Assembly: GCA_030248225.1 (NCBI GenBank)
Contig: JASANE010018279.1
Location: 51,970-115,969, forward strand
Length of the DNA stretch: 64,000 nt
DNA from: Trileptium ribeirensis
Taxonomy: Eukaryota; Nematoda; Enoplea; Enoplida; Thoracostomopsidae
Direction of reading: 5' to 3'
Made by a program: the position numbers and the translations under genes. Under the pieces are notes generated by a model that was given only the letters and a program-made list of their open reading frames with translations, had not been told where the DNA came from and did not search any database. The stretch's first letter is position 1. Each line of letters begins with the position of its first letter. This document shows positions 35,601 through 48,148 of this stretch, one piece after another.

Positions 35601-36828
35601 ATGGCTTGAGTGTGTTATATATCTAGGTTAGTTTTTATCACGTTTTCGGTTCATTATTTGCGGGTTTCACTTTTAACAATACCACTTCAATAGCTCTGTT
35701 TTCTAACAAAAAGGAAACATATATTTTTGGCGAAAACTGATTGGTTATAAACTAGACCAATGTGGCCGAAATTTAGGTGTTTGCTGCTCTGGTTGTATGC
35801 CTATGATTGATTAAGTCATCTTTACGGTCATCGTTATATGGTCACAAAAATAAGCAGTTCATAGCGGTGATCCGTTAGCCGCAGACTCCTACTTAGGCTT
35901 AAGCTTTATTAGGCTCAGGCTGGTCTATCGAGAACGGCATACCTAAGGGTTTTTGACCCCTGCGGCAGTGATACGAATCTATAGACACTCTCATGAAAAA
36001 TGTATGTGTTACAATCAGTATTATTCAAAAAGCGCGTAAATTTCACTAAATCATTCTAAAAAACCTCTTGCGAATTGCTGCAGATTAATTAACTGTAACT
36101 TTAGCGGTTTATGTAATATTAGGTGGCATACCTATCCTTAATGTTGACTTACTCCAGCTTAACCTTCTACATGTAGTAGAAAGGCATTCAAAGCTGTTTG
36201 TGCAAAACGACTGTATCAAACATGCGCGTTCTGTCGTTTGCGCAGCGTGGGACATTTGACAGTGTTCTTATGCGATGAATATGCTACAGTTTCCATCACG
36301 CTATAAGACACAAATCATATTTAGGCCGATAACATAAATAAATTACTAAACTTGTATTAGGAACTATAACCTGGAAAGGACTTGACAATTCGTTTGCGCA
36401 AAATATTTCACTCTCTCAATCACAAAGTTAATCAAGTCCGGCGGTAAAACGACAGCGTCGACCCACTGTAATTGAAACAGAAAAATGACACACTTCCTCA
36501 ATGGTTCATAATGAACTGATGGTAGTGCTTTGTCACATAAGTTTAATGCATGAATGTTGAAACAAATCATATTTACGTACATTTTCACACAGAGTAATTT
36601 TAAAATAACGTATAAATCAAGTGTCCACTCACTCTTTCCGCCGAGGTTATCAATTCCCCTGAGCAGACGGAGCTTGGGCACCCATTCTAAACCTTAGAAA
36701 TACGAAGTAATAGAACGATATGATATTCCGCTGTTTTGCGCTAAGAAATTAATATATAATGAGAGATTGCTGTTTAGATTATTTAACCTTATAGACTGCC
36801 GTCTGTACGACGACTGAATCTTGATGTT

Positions 36829-36952
36829 ATGGCTGAACCAGCTGTAGCATCCGAATCCTGTGCGAGTAAATCATTTCAGCCTGAAAAAATTCCGCGTCGT
36901 AATTGTACCAATCATCCATGTATATTTTTTCGATCACAAGACAAGATTTATG
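36829..36952 (+). CDS. Candidate first coding exon of an unknown gene
   Basis: ATG opens a 41-codon frame (starts MAEPAVASESCASKSFQP, later RRNCTNHPCIFFRSQ) that ends at TTTATG|GTAAGA, a good donor. Composition is protein-like. The next possible in-phase partner I see is at 53401, beyond 16 kb of LTR insertions, which would make those insertions intronic. Function unknown. Confidence 0.3.
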
Positions 36953-37030
36953 GTAAGATGTTGGATTGGCACATGTGATTTACAATCTATCTCAAGCTGA
37001 TAAAAACTTTGCGCCTGGCCTACCAGCATG

Positions 37031-38670
37031 TGTAACAGGTCCGTTCCGGCCCCGTTACGAGCATTTTCATGACTCCAGCACCTAAAGTCGTACCGAAACA
37101 CGTTGGCACCTATATCGCGTCATATGTTATGTTTCTGTCAACTGGTTTATCATCTGGTTCGTTTTATAAAATACCGTATTTTATCACTGACTCGTTTAAA
37201 AAATGTTGTATTTTCATCAGTGATTCGTATATAAAATCGTCGTATTTTTATCAGTGGCTCGTATATAAAAATGTTGTATTTTTATCAGTGGTTCGTATAT
37301 AAATTCGTCGTATTTTTATCAGTGGCTCGTATATAAAAATGTTGTATTTTTATCAGTGGTTCGTATATAAAATTGTCGTATTTTATCAGTGGCTCGTATA
37401 TAAAAATGTTGTATTTTCATCAGTGGTTCGTATACAAAATTGTCGTATTTTATCAGTGGTTCGTATATAAAATTGTTGTATCTTTATCAGTGGTTCGTAT
37501 ATAAAAATGTCGTATCTTTATCTGTGGTTTGTATATAAACTTGTCGTATCTTTATTAGTAGCTCGTATACGAAAATGTCGTATCTTTATCCGTGGTTCGT
37601 ATATAAAATGTCGTATTTTATCACTGGTTCCGGTATAAAAATGTAGCATTTTATCAAATGATGATCGTTGCTTTAGCAACCGTATTCTTACAGGGACGAG
37701 TGTTATGATTTGACCTAAGTAGAGAGAAGTAAGCTGTTTCAACCGACGCGTAAGACTGAACATGGATCCCTTATCGACAGAAACAAAGAATCACGCCGAA
37801 CCCTAATCACTCGCCACTATACGTTAAGACTTTGACGGTCATGACCGTCCGGGAATAGGAAGATCTTGGCTGCACGTTCAAGTTAACAAATTTATTGAGA
37901 CAGAAAACAAAAATATTAAGTCTACTTGGTTTTAGCTGCATATTAAGCAATGGTCACGGGCAATCACCATTCACAACCAACTAACTTTACACGTACGGTA
38001 GCTTTCGAGCTTACAAAGAACGCCGGATACCGGGTTAATTTGATGGCCCGCACCCGTCTAGGGCAGTATCATCCGGGAATAACCGGAGCGGATTGGTTGA
38101 ACAATGTGGGGACCATTGTTAAACACCAGAATCGCCCCGGACAGCGCCCGAACCTCGCTCGTAACGTGTAGAGACAATCGCTACTTACGCTAAGTTGGAT
38201 TGTCAAAGTAGCATCCGGACTGTTACTTTTCATATATTTATGGCAGACTATACGAATATATATGTATGTATATATATATGTGTGTGCTCCTTATACGACT
38301 ATTGCAGGTAAAATCGCCCCGTTTTCTTAGCACCCCGGCGTGATATGCGACTGATGCAAGTCTCCACCTTTGTTCATCCTCGTTGTCTTACCCCACTTCT
38401 GAACCGCTGCCTGCGACCCCTCATTTTATTCGTAGTGACTCGGTGAGTCCAACGACGTGCGCCGGACCTCCGTCTGAATCCCCGCTGGCCCGCTGTAGTC
38501 ACTTAAAGGTGCCTAAATCTCTGTTGCCAACCACTAGTGGGCACAAATGTGTAGCCTACGTGATCCTAGGGGTGTTTAGTCCCATCGTAGATTACACACA
38601 ACTACGTCAACTTTCACACCAAATGATTCAATGCAATCTCCAATGCTAGCTTCCTGATTTGCTTATTCTT
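37031..38670 (+). mobile_element. Diverged, 3'-truncated LTR of the long-LTR family
   Basis: It starts TGTAACAGGTCCGTTCCGG, nearly the same as the starts at 13842 and (reverse) 46876, and stays collinear with them through GACCGTCCGGGAATAGGA (near 37843) and CGACCCCTCATTTTATTCG (near 38415). It contains a private tandem repeat (37166-37655). The expected CACCGTTATTACA end is absent, so the right part is missing or replaced by the minus-strand LTR that follows. Confidence 0.6.
37166..37655. repeat. 34-bp tandem repeat in the diverged LTR, about 14 copies
   Basis: The unit is approximately GTATTTTTATCAGTGGTTCG followed by TATATAAAATTGTC. Copies 3 to 7 alternate between a GTTG...GGTTCG type and a GTCG...GGCTCG type, a dimeric higher-order pattern. 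Confidence 0.93.
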
Positions 38671-38694
38671 AGGGACTTAATGTGTCACCACTTA

Positions 38695-39595
38695 TGATAA
38701 CTATCGTTTATTTCTTCCAATACAATACAATAAAATACAACCAATACATATAAGACACATAAACGGCTGAACCGTACTCACCCTGATCGCGCAGCTTCTG
38801 GGCCGACTGAGGCGATGATCTAACTGCGCAACCGCTTAAATACCCGAGCTATTAGTCTACTCCCAATTTTTTCCCTATTGAATTCTCTAAGTGATCGAAA
38901 TTACATAATAATTTTTCCAAGTTTTACTCTGGTTCTACTCCCGAAAATTCCCTCATAAACATAAGTGAATTTTAGTCGTTAAAGAATAACTTTTTATGAT
39001 TTCCCCGAATTCTTAAGTATAAACAAAATTTAAGATTTTATCCGAAAATCCAGCAGACACACATACACATGTCCGTTAATGTAAGCCTAATGCTTAAGGC
39101 ACCCAATCCTTACACTCAAATCCGATATATTTGAATTCTATGCGTTAGGCTCACATGGAATTCTTTAATTCTGTTACTCCCTTGAGAACTCCCTCAAAAT
39201 TAGCTATGTCTTAAAATTGCTCTTGCACCCTGTACAAAAATTCCAGCACAGGCTAAATACATTAAATACACATACAGACACAAATACATGTACACAAGAT
39301 TCTGCAACATATACTAAGTTCCCATAGATAATAAATTAATAAATATATTTATACATAATCACGAATCTCGTAGAGAGATACACGTACAATACACACACCT
39401 TTACAACACATTGACAATCAACAACCGTAGTGCATAGTAAATAATAAACGCATGGCACAAATAGTAAACAACAAACATTATACAGCAACCGATCATGTAG
39501 GGTACGTTTAATAAATATCAACTATAGCTGCAGACAGGTTGAGGTTCAAATGAAAACCTTGTAGGGTATAGAGTAGGTAGATACGAACCGTTACA
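38695..39595 (-). mobile_element. LTR of a second Ty3/gypsy element
   Basis: Read on the minus strand it starts TGTAACGGTTCG at 39595 and plausibly ends GTTATCA at 38695 (901 bp, TG...CA). It is preceded by a typical gypsy 3' end, with GGAAGAGGGGGTAA immediately before the TG. The inner boundary is less certain. Confidence 0.5.
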
Positions 39596-39609
39596 TTACC
39601 CCCTCTTCC
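39596..39609 (-). promoter_or_regulatory. Polypurine tract before the minus-strand LTR
   Basis: GGAAGAGGGGGTAA directly abuts the TGTAAC start of the LTR. It is the usual site where plus-strand DNA synthesis is primed in LTR retrotransposons. Confidence 0.6.
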
Positions 39610-40826
39610 GCATAAAAATTTGTCCCCAAATTTTACTTACTTTTGCGCTACAACCTATTTTACATAGAAAAAGACATTAACCAAATTCAATACAGCAATC
39701 AATCGTTAATCAATCATATCGATCCATTCACTCAAAATACGATCAACGGATCAATCCATCGAACCAGTCATTCATTATCCAACATTTTTTCTATAATAGT
39801 CAGCATCTTCTATTAACGGAGTAGTCTTTTTTAGGCATTGTCTATAGTTCATCACGTTGAAACCAATCAACCACCGCACTAGTAAACACCACCGCTATGA
39901 TGTACGATATTAACCCGAATTCACACCAATTGTTCCTTATAAAAGTTTATACCAACCGTATAGCTAGACCAAGGCCACGCTGCACACAATACTTGAACAA
40001 ACCACCGCCACCGCATCAATACTGACGTTGAATCAACCCTACCAATCAGCTGCCCGCAATGCTTAATAAGGTGATGTTCTGTAGTCTTGTATACTCGTAC
40101 CTTGATACAGTTGACACGAACCATGGTCACAAAAGACATGCATTTTACGCACAATTGCAGTCACCAAACCACACAACCGTAGTCACGCAACATTTGGGAT
40201 TTCAGGACCAGGAATTAGGAAAAACAATAAACTGTGTAGGTATTTCTCAATTTTTGGTTATGATATGTTTTGTTATCAACGAATATGATAAATATATTTC
40301 AATTAATTTTTGACAATATATATAATAATTGTTTCAAAAAATATATCACATCCATTATCGTTCACACATTTGTTCTAAATCATGTGTAGTGCACTATAGA
40401 TCACAAACACCGAAATTTTACCTATAACTCCGCTATATATAAAGAACACTGACAAAATAGTGACACTATTACTTACGTTCTGCGATCATCACCCATAATC
40501 ATGTTCTGGAAAAGCTAGAGTATATTTTGTTTGAAACTAGGAAAGTGCACTACACATGAATGTCATTGCAATTACAGGACAAACTGTCAACTATGGTTTG
40601 TACTTACACGGCCAGTATTAAAATAGCTACAAAGCGTTTGGAGAGTACATGAAATTACTTATAGTTTATGATAGCACACAAGAGGCCACTCATATTGTAT
40701 GAAAACAAATCCATGGTCCCCTCTTAATCAAATTGCATCTGCATTTAAATTGTATGCGATATGCTGCAATCTATGTGCTTTACGGAAATATATAAGCTGC
40801 CATATACTCAAATGTGTACGTAATTA
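39610..40826 (-). other. Remnant 3' internal region of the second gypsy element, no intact ORF
   Basis: AT-rich, many stops in all frames. Its last four bases (ATTA, 40823-40826) are the left target duplication of the large insertion that follows. Confidence 0.4.
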
Positions 40827-43800
40827 TGTAATAACGGTGACGCAGCTGCATGGCGCAACTTCCTAACACCATGCCCATACGACCCCGGCTATCATAACCT
40901 CAAGGGTGGACCCTAAGTTTTACGACTTAGCCACTTTTCTTGGTCAGACCCAAGAAGCTACGGAGCTTAGCAGGCCGCAGGCGCGCTTCACGGGGTGTAT
41001 TCGGACCCCGCCCGATTGGTTGCGCACGTGTCTAGTATCTTGGTATGATCACTGAGGTCCCCCAGGGAGGTTGACACCGAAACCTGCTCACAGGTAATGA
41101 TGTCAAACCGATATTCCCTGTCCTAGCCTAACGGAAGTTGTTTAGTCTGACCTGATTTAAAGTGAAAACGTGTGATAATTTAGGTTGCCTAGGCAATTTC
41201 TGATTTCCAGTGAGTTTAGTTCCGGTCGAACACTTTATTCGGGTGTAGTCTATGTGGCCCCCACAGGGTTCCGACATGCCCTGATAGTTTAACGTCGGGC
41301 TATCTAGCTGGTAATGTGGTAACTGGACTGTATTAGTAACTAGTGATAAAATTTTCCTAATAAACTTTGTACTTCAGCTGAGTATGATAATTCCATGAGC
41401 GAGTTCAGTGAATAATTACGCGGACCTCTCTCGTTATGATTCCGTATCTGTTGTAAGCGAACAATGGTGGCGAACCGCACGTGTCAGGGCTTGGAATATT
41501 CCCTCCGTCAAGCCGTGGCACGCGTGGTTGGCCCGTCCGTTTGGTCGCACTTATTACGCTGGAGATAAACAACACGGGACACGTCAACTGATTTTCCAGA
41601 ATTTATTCAAAGTTATGTACAAGCTCAGTTAGCAATGGGCATCCGGTAAGGTACACATGTAATTACAAACTACGACAGTAATAAGCTACCCGTCCGAGCA
41701 TTCGTTCCCTTGTCCATTGCGAAAGAGAAAGGCAAGGCGCGAGCGAAGGCGTTCCCGGCGAGGCCGGACCGAAATCTATGGCTGAGAAGTTCATCGTCAG
41801 CGACAACCGACGGCTCGGGTAATGCGTTTCGGCGTGATTCGAAGTTCGCTCTCAATAACGCGCGGCAATGCATGCAATTCGAGGGCTATGCGGGGAAGGG
41901 AGCGGAGTCGGTACAGCAATGACAGGGCATGAATCCGGGTACGGGGAAAGCCTAGGCCTAGAGTACCAGATAAAACTCAGTCGTATTAATAAAAGCGAAT
42001 ATGGTACAAATTATAGCATTGTCCAAGCAACTGATTACTTATAATCGACAATGAGTACAAGCGACTAATCAGGGTTCAATAAACGAGGCGCCTACATCGC
42101 GGTCAAGTGTTGAAACGCCGTCCGCGTGCATCCCTATCTTGCAAATGCTGCCTAGCGTCCATAACCAGTCACTTATCCCATTCCGTCCCGAGGCCAGTTT
42201 CTTTTCTAATCCTCTCATGGCCGTTGTCTCAGCGGTTTTAGTAGTCTAGCAAGGCTCTTGATTATCCTGAGTCCTAAAAACGCATAACCGGTAGGCCGGT
42301 GACAGTGCGATCGATTTTAGTGGTGGAGTATCAATTGAACAACGTTAGGTCAGCAGGGGACGAAGTTTTACTCATTTTGGAAGGTCGCCCCTGGTCACTA
42401 TTTCGACAGAGGAAAACAGCAAAAATCAAAGCGAGGGCATACATAGTACATAGCCTAACGGGCAACCAGTGATAAAATAGAAAATTGCTTAAACTCAGCG
42501 ATCAAGTCGCTCCAAAAAGAAAACGGGGTTTTGCACTTGCTCGGTATGGGGTCAAAATGATTCGCGAGAGGTCGCGATTTTCTTTTATTTAAATTAGGAT
42601 ATTGGAGTTTTGTTTCTAGCGTAGGGGTACCGTGGCGTACCTTCGACATGTCGACCCTAACCGAGAACGGCATCCGACTAGGTTGTCAGTTCATTTTAGG
42701 GGAAAGCCCTTTTTCTCGATCTAACTGCTAAATTTAACCACGGGCGTGTGGTATGGTGAACCTTGGTGATTTTGATAGCTCGGCAAGGGTGTTACCAGCA
42801 GACGGCATTTTATCGTTGTGAATTTACCTGGTCGCTGACACGCGGCGTCGTGCGGGGCGGTCGGGATCGCGGGCCGTCTAGTCTACTCTACACGAGGCTC
42901 CTTCCGCCTGCCTTTAAACGTGCACTAAGCACTCATTCTTACAAATCGAGAGTAAACCGCAGATGCGTCAATAATGAGTAAAACGTTGCTCCTTGCGGAG
43001 TGCCAAAACCTTAGGCTCAAGCTGAAATCACTTAGAATTTGCTTAGTCTTTTGTATTCTCCAAATTTGCTTAGCTCAAACTGATAAACGAAATTTTGGGG
43101 CTTCCTAAAGCCCGACAGAGGCTAGTCCCCTGTCCCTATCTGCAAAGTCAGTCCGCAATCAAGCAGCGGCATGAGTGTCGAACAGTCCCCTATGCTGAAA
43201 ATTTGTAAACCATAACCGTGATTAAAGACAAGCAAGTAAGTCCCCATGGTTTCATTGGTAAATTTTACCGTGGTCAGCTCAGGAAAATTCGACAGCCCTA
43301 ACTCAAGCGTAATAAGTCATGTAAAAGCGCGTGGACGAGAAGCGTCCATTTTGATTTGCCTTACCTATGACCACGGGGAATCACAACTACTTCGGCTTTT
43401 GGTACCCCCAACTCAACACCTTCCGTGCATTCGCTTAAGATGCCCAAAACGGAACTCGACTGGAGGAGGTTTGTCCAGAAACTTGTAAAAGTAGAGTAAG
43501 TTGGCATGTAAAACGGAGCGTCCGCTAACGGACGGGAGTGTCCACTAGTGCTACAAAAATTTTACGTTGATGAACGGTCTGTTACAACCACAAATGGGGA
43601 AAACAAACCTCCATGTTCTTGGCTCTCATTCTGACTTACTAAGTTCGATCCGGGACAGCAACTGCTAGTCCCCTTCCGTGAGACGAAAGATGTCTACACG
43701 GGTCCTCCAGTCGTCGAATCCCATTCCAAACCGAGAAAACAAAAGCACAAGAAAGTCAAAAATCGAGGTGAAACCACGTAATAAAACTAAAGCGTCGGAG

Positions 43801-46800
43801 CCGGTCAGTAAAGTCGACCGAACTCCGCGCTGCCGAAGTCGAACTGATTCCTAGAGACGACGCGGTAGTCGTCGCCTCAAAATTTTCGGCTATGTTGGAG
43901 GATAGCGATTTTGTCGCCATCCAATCGGAGAAGCTCTTTTAACGCCCACTTTTTCGAGTTCAAACCCGGGCGCCCAATCGAAAAATTCCCAAGAATTTAA
44001 TTTTGACAGCTATCGTAAACCCTGGGTCCCCTTTAGAGAGAGTCGGCTTCAATCGAAATTGCCGACATCCGAATTTGAACCCTCCGAGTACTCGGAGGTC
44101 GACCATCTGCGCATTTTAGCTTAAATTCCAACGAGATCTTGAATCTCGCCCATCGTAACTTTTCAATTTCTGTCAGAAATGGATCTGAAGATCATCACTC
44201 AAATCTTTTAAAGCTCTTACCTAATCCTAAATCGACTGTTATCCCCCCACCTGTTCTACAAAATGGTTGACTTACCCGTCAGATTTAAAATTGTAAATCT
44301 ATTTCCAGACAGAACACTCGGATTAAGCTGGAAATCTGTCCTTATTTCGGGACAGATTTGTCTTCTGGTCCTCATCCATCAAATTTCCCCCAGCTAACTC
44401 GCCGATTTGAGGTCAAATTCCAGCTATTTAGCGAGTTAGCTGCCTCATCCATCACCTAATTAAGCTTATTTAGAGGCCATCTGGGGCTAAATCTTACTGC
44501 GAAATCCGTGGATAAACGTGCAAACATTGCACGTTTACATGTCGGCTTACAAAAAAAATCCAAACATTCCTAGCATTCGTAGCTGAATTTCAAATATCCC
44601 GACAGGACGTCTTTAGACGTCCCGAAGGGGGGGAACCGAAGGAGGGAATGAGCTGATTTCGCGATCTGGGGTGCAGCACATTCCCATGTGTCCTCTGAGC
44701 TATCGGGGGGTTCTATTTACGGAAGGACCCTAAACATACCGCCGTCTTTCCTAGTCCTATACGTCCAGTCCGTCCGTAAAACTTAGAAATTTAGTAGAAT
44801 TTTACATGTCCGTCCTCGTCTGTCCTGTTTTTTGTCACGTTCTTATGTACTATATATATATCTATATCCCTACATATATACATATATACACATATACACA
44901 CAATACTCATGAGCACATAAACACACACTACACATGAGACACACAGGCGACCTGAGCGACAGAAAGGTCGCTCAAGTTCACACCAGAAACACGCAGAACA
45001 ACAACAACAACAACAGCACAACCACACAGCAACCACAACAACAACGACAAACACAACACAACCACGATGACAACAGCAGCGACAACCGACCAAAGAAGTC
45101 GGTTAGAGAGAGAGAAAAAAGGAAAACTAGAAGGAAACGAAAAAGGAGGAACACGGGAAGGGAGGCGGGACAGGGGGTTCCCGAGGGATTTTCGAACGGC
45201 TGGGGCGAAATTCGGTCCCAGGACGAAGAACGGGGCCGAATGATACCAAACACGAGGGGTTAGACGTAGTGGCGGGTCGGGACCCAATTTTGGGTTCCGA
45301 CATATGTTAGTATACAGTGATTCAGCGGGTTCTCCCTCGCTAACGGGTGGGCGGAGCGACGCCCGCCGGGCATCGTTGAACTCGTCTTGGAGAGGCGATT
45401 CAGACGAGGGGTGATTTCCCTGCCTTAGCGGCAGCGGTTAGAGGGGCACTAAAATCACGACAGATAGAGAGTGTCGATAGTGGTGGGGGCGCTTTCGTCG
45501 GCCGTCCCGGGTTACCGGGGCAACGGGCGGAGGCCCGCCGGGCATTTTTGGCGAGGTCTAGACGTGGTGAAGACAATGAAGGGCGATTTGCCTACTTTCG
45601 AGTTAGGGGTAAACTTTCGGTTGGTTTGTACCCACTTTCAGTCGGAATGCCAAATTGGGGTCACTTTGACAGGTTATAAAGGGCTAACGAGAAGTCGGAC
45701 AAAGGCCCGCCGGATATCGTTGTACCCGCCAGGAGCAGGCGAGTGGAATGAGGGGTCGCATGAGCCCATTTAGGGTCTAGTGTCAAATACGGAGTGGGTG
45801 AAAACAGACGAAATTTTATGTTGAATTTTCGTGGTACATTACAAAACAGAGAAATAAGTTATATAGCAGCAGAATGACTGGTCAGATCGAGACCCGCGTG
45901 GCCTCGTCAGATGCCTAAATGGGTAGACTACTTGGAAACACGCGTACTTTCAATCACTGATCCGATGGTTACCAGAAAAACCAGTTGTTAGTAGGGTGGT
46001 CAAGCAATTTTGGGCGTCAAAGGATGTTATAAAATAGACACACCGAGTCACGAAGATCACGCAGTACATATATATGCATAACTATATTTCCATATAAGCC
46101 TAGGTTATGTCCACTCGGAACCATGGTCTCCAGCCAAACCTAGCGTAAGTATTGGCTGTTAATTGAATGTTCACCTGTTTTTCCCCAGAATATCTCAGGA
46201 AATCTTCCAGCGATTTGCGATCCGAAAATTCTGAAAATTCTCTACCGAAAAGTACTCGGGACAATTTCGGTAAATCTGAACCGTTGGACGGTTACGGTTA
46301 CGGGCCGATAAACAGGCCCGAGGTCCGTTATTTCCGAATAATCGGAAACTACCGTAACCCACTTGTTTCAGCTTACTTTTTTGACCATTAAGCTATAGTT
46401 CGCTTGAACCAGGTAAAATTGATAGTCCTGATTTCGATTACTTTCCGACCCCTTAAATCGTCAAAGGCCTCCTATTCCCGGACGGTCTAAATTTTGAAAT
46501 TTCAACGTGGAAACATTTCCTAACGGTCGAGTTCCGTTCGAGTCTCTATCTCGGTGCCAATTTGAGGCTCCTTCCTATTCTGGTCAAAATGAACCTTCGC
46601 CCTAATCTGACTTCCTGCGTGAACCTGTCCGACATAACACATAATTATAATAAAACATGCAAAGGCATACAAATAACGGCAGGGGCACATTTATGACAAC
46701 ATGGATGTACTAAGATAGCAATATTAACAAAACGATTATCAACGACCACGGCACCCGGAAACACATGAAAACTCAGTTCCAGTAGCTGTGTCTGATTCGA

Positions 46801-46876
46801 TTTAAGGCGCGTTTAGGCCATCTTGACGTCGAAGTCATGTAAAATGCACGTAACGGGCCGGAACGGGCCTGTTACA
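40827..46876 (-). repeat. 3' LTR, 6050 bp, full length
   Basis: TG...CA bounded with the 5-base terminal inverted repeat TGTAA/TTACA. It is collinear with the solo LTR at 13842-23759 but lacks element B. It contains the CCAAT/GC box at 41007-41020, an (AAC)n tract near 44998 and the conserved palindrome near 44515. Confidence 0.88.
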
Positions 46877-46890
46877 TCTCTTATATTTTT
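46877..46890 (-). promoter_or_regulatory. Weak polypurine tract before the 3' LTR
   Basis: The minus strand reads AAAATATAAGAGA immediately before the TGTAAC start of the LTR. It is purine-rich but interrupted, and assigned mainly by position. Confidence 0.3.
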
Positions 46891-47554
46891 AAATGGAAAT
46901 TTTCGGACTTAATTATTCGGGTTGGGCGCAATTTTCTCTGTTGTTCTTATGATAAAGTTCGTGCCTATACTGGAGTCTCCGACGACTAAGACCCTTTTTT
47001 CAAAAAGTTACATGAAAATTCCGGTTTCCTAGTTTACTTAATGTTATTGTCGAAATGTCTTATACATTTCTCATTCTCATTGGTCATAGCCACACATCGT
47101 GGTCCTGGCCTACCAAAATTTGAAGTAGGTTGCTTGTTTACGAATTTCTGAAAATGGAAGTAGGTTGCTTGTTTACGAATTTCTGAAAATGTGTTATTCG
47201 ATGCCAACTTTTAACCGAATTCTGGCGAGCCCTTCCTAGATCCTGGCAATTTCTACTCCTGAAAAGTCCTCCTCTTACATTTTTAAGGGGGCGAAAAGGA
47301 CTCTTTACTAGGTTGTCAAAGAATTTTGTGAGATGATCCAAATTGTTTGGTGCAATTTTCTGCCATGGTGCCATGGTTAAACTATGCATAAACAGGTTAC
47401 ATTACAAATGCAAAACAAATGGTTAAATACGGCATACATTATTAGCGTCATAACGTCGTTATATTGTACATCCAGTCCGGGTTTACCGCCGGTTTCGGCA
47501 TCCGAGTTCTTAAATAGTTAGTGCTCATAATGTCCTGTTGGGATTCCCTCCCCC
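46891..47554 (-). other. 3' non-coding region between the SGNH-like ORF and the 3' LTR
   Basis: No convincing ORF. A 34-bp direct repeat (GAAGTAGGTTGCTTGTTTAC...) occurs at about 47123-47156 and 47157-47190. Confidence 0.5.
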
Positions 47555-48148
47555 TTATTTTATTCCCAATTGTTGTCTGCTAGGTTGTGTTGAATCCACG
47601 TATGGAAATATCCGAGATAGGGTTCGGTAATGTGGGGCTCCGCAATTTGGGCGCCGTCCGTAATGTTTTCCCACGCTCCTGACTCGTTCAATTCGGGTGG
47701 GTAGTCGGGCATCGACGATTTCTGCATTCTGCCATTTAATGTCTTGAAATATTCTGGTAAATTCGTCGTGCCATTCGACAGTATTGTCTTGTCCTATGTC
47801 CCAATGTGGAGGTGGCGGGGCGATCATTGCTCGGGCTATATCACCGAGTAGGTAGTCGAATGAACAGATATACCGGCGCACTCGACGCATTACTTTGCTG
47901 GGCGTGTCCAGCAAACGACCTTCGAGCGGCTTCGATCGTAGGGCCGCTTTATAGCCGCCAAGAATCAAGATTGTCTTGGTTTGCGGCGTGGCGATGCAGG
48001 TCGCCAACCGCACTAGGAATTGCATGGTGGCCCCTGGCCATGCTAGAGTGAACCACCCTTTCGAAGCGGCCATGTTTACCAAGGGCGCCACTAACGAATC
48101 GCCCAGGATCAACACAGTTGGCCAGGTGGCGACATTATGACGGAGGCA
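47555..48148 (-). CDS. SGNH/GDSL-hydrolase-like domain, same frame as NADAR
   Basis: An open frame of 186 codons from the first ATG (48115); the frame itself continues back to the TAA at 48149-48151. The start shows VLILGDSLVAPL, the block I GDS motif with the putative nucleophile Ser. A Gly follows in WPGATM (block II position). A strand ILILGGYKA stands where GxND would be expected, with the Asn not conserved. Candidate Asp/His residues occur near the C-terminus. SGNH enzymes are mostly esterases or lipases; esterase domains are known in ORF1 of some CR1/L2-type non-LTR retrotransposons, a precedent for retroelement use. It follows NADAR after a single stop codon with no frame change, so the two may once have been one polypeptide or be linked by readthrough or reinitiation. 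The incomplete catalytic set leaves activity doubtful. Confidence 0.5.
   Translation of the reverse strand, partial: CLRHNVATWPTVLILGDSLVAPLVNMAASKGWFTLAWPGATMQFLVRLATCIATPQTKTILILGGYKAALRSKPLEGRLLDTPSKVMRRVRRYICSFDYLLGDIARAMIAPPPPHWDIGQDNTVEWHDEFTRIFQDIKWQNAEIVDARLPTRIERVRSVGKHYGRRPNCGAPHYRTLSRIFPYVDSTQPSRQQLGIK

Noticed and set aside
36364..36681. 105-codon minus-strand ORF
   Set aside because: No motif, no splice signals and no composition different from its surroundings; chance is adequate.
41405..41632. Paired ORFs on both strands, repeated at 51960-52187
   Set aside because: Same region open on both strands in two LTR copies of one insertion; similarity reflects shared ancestry of the DNA.
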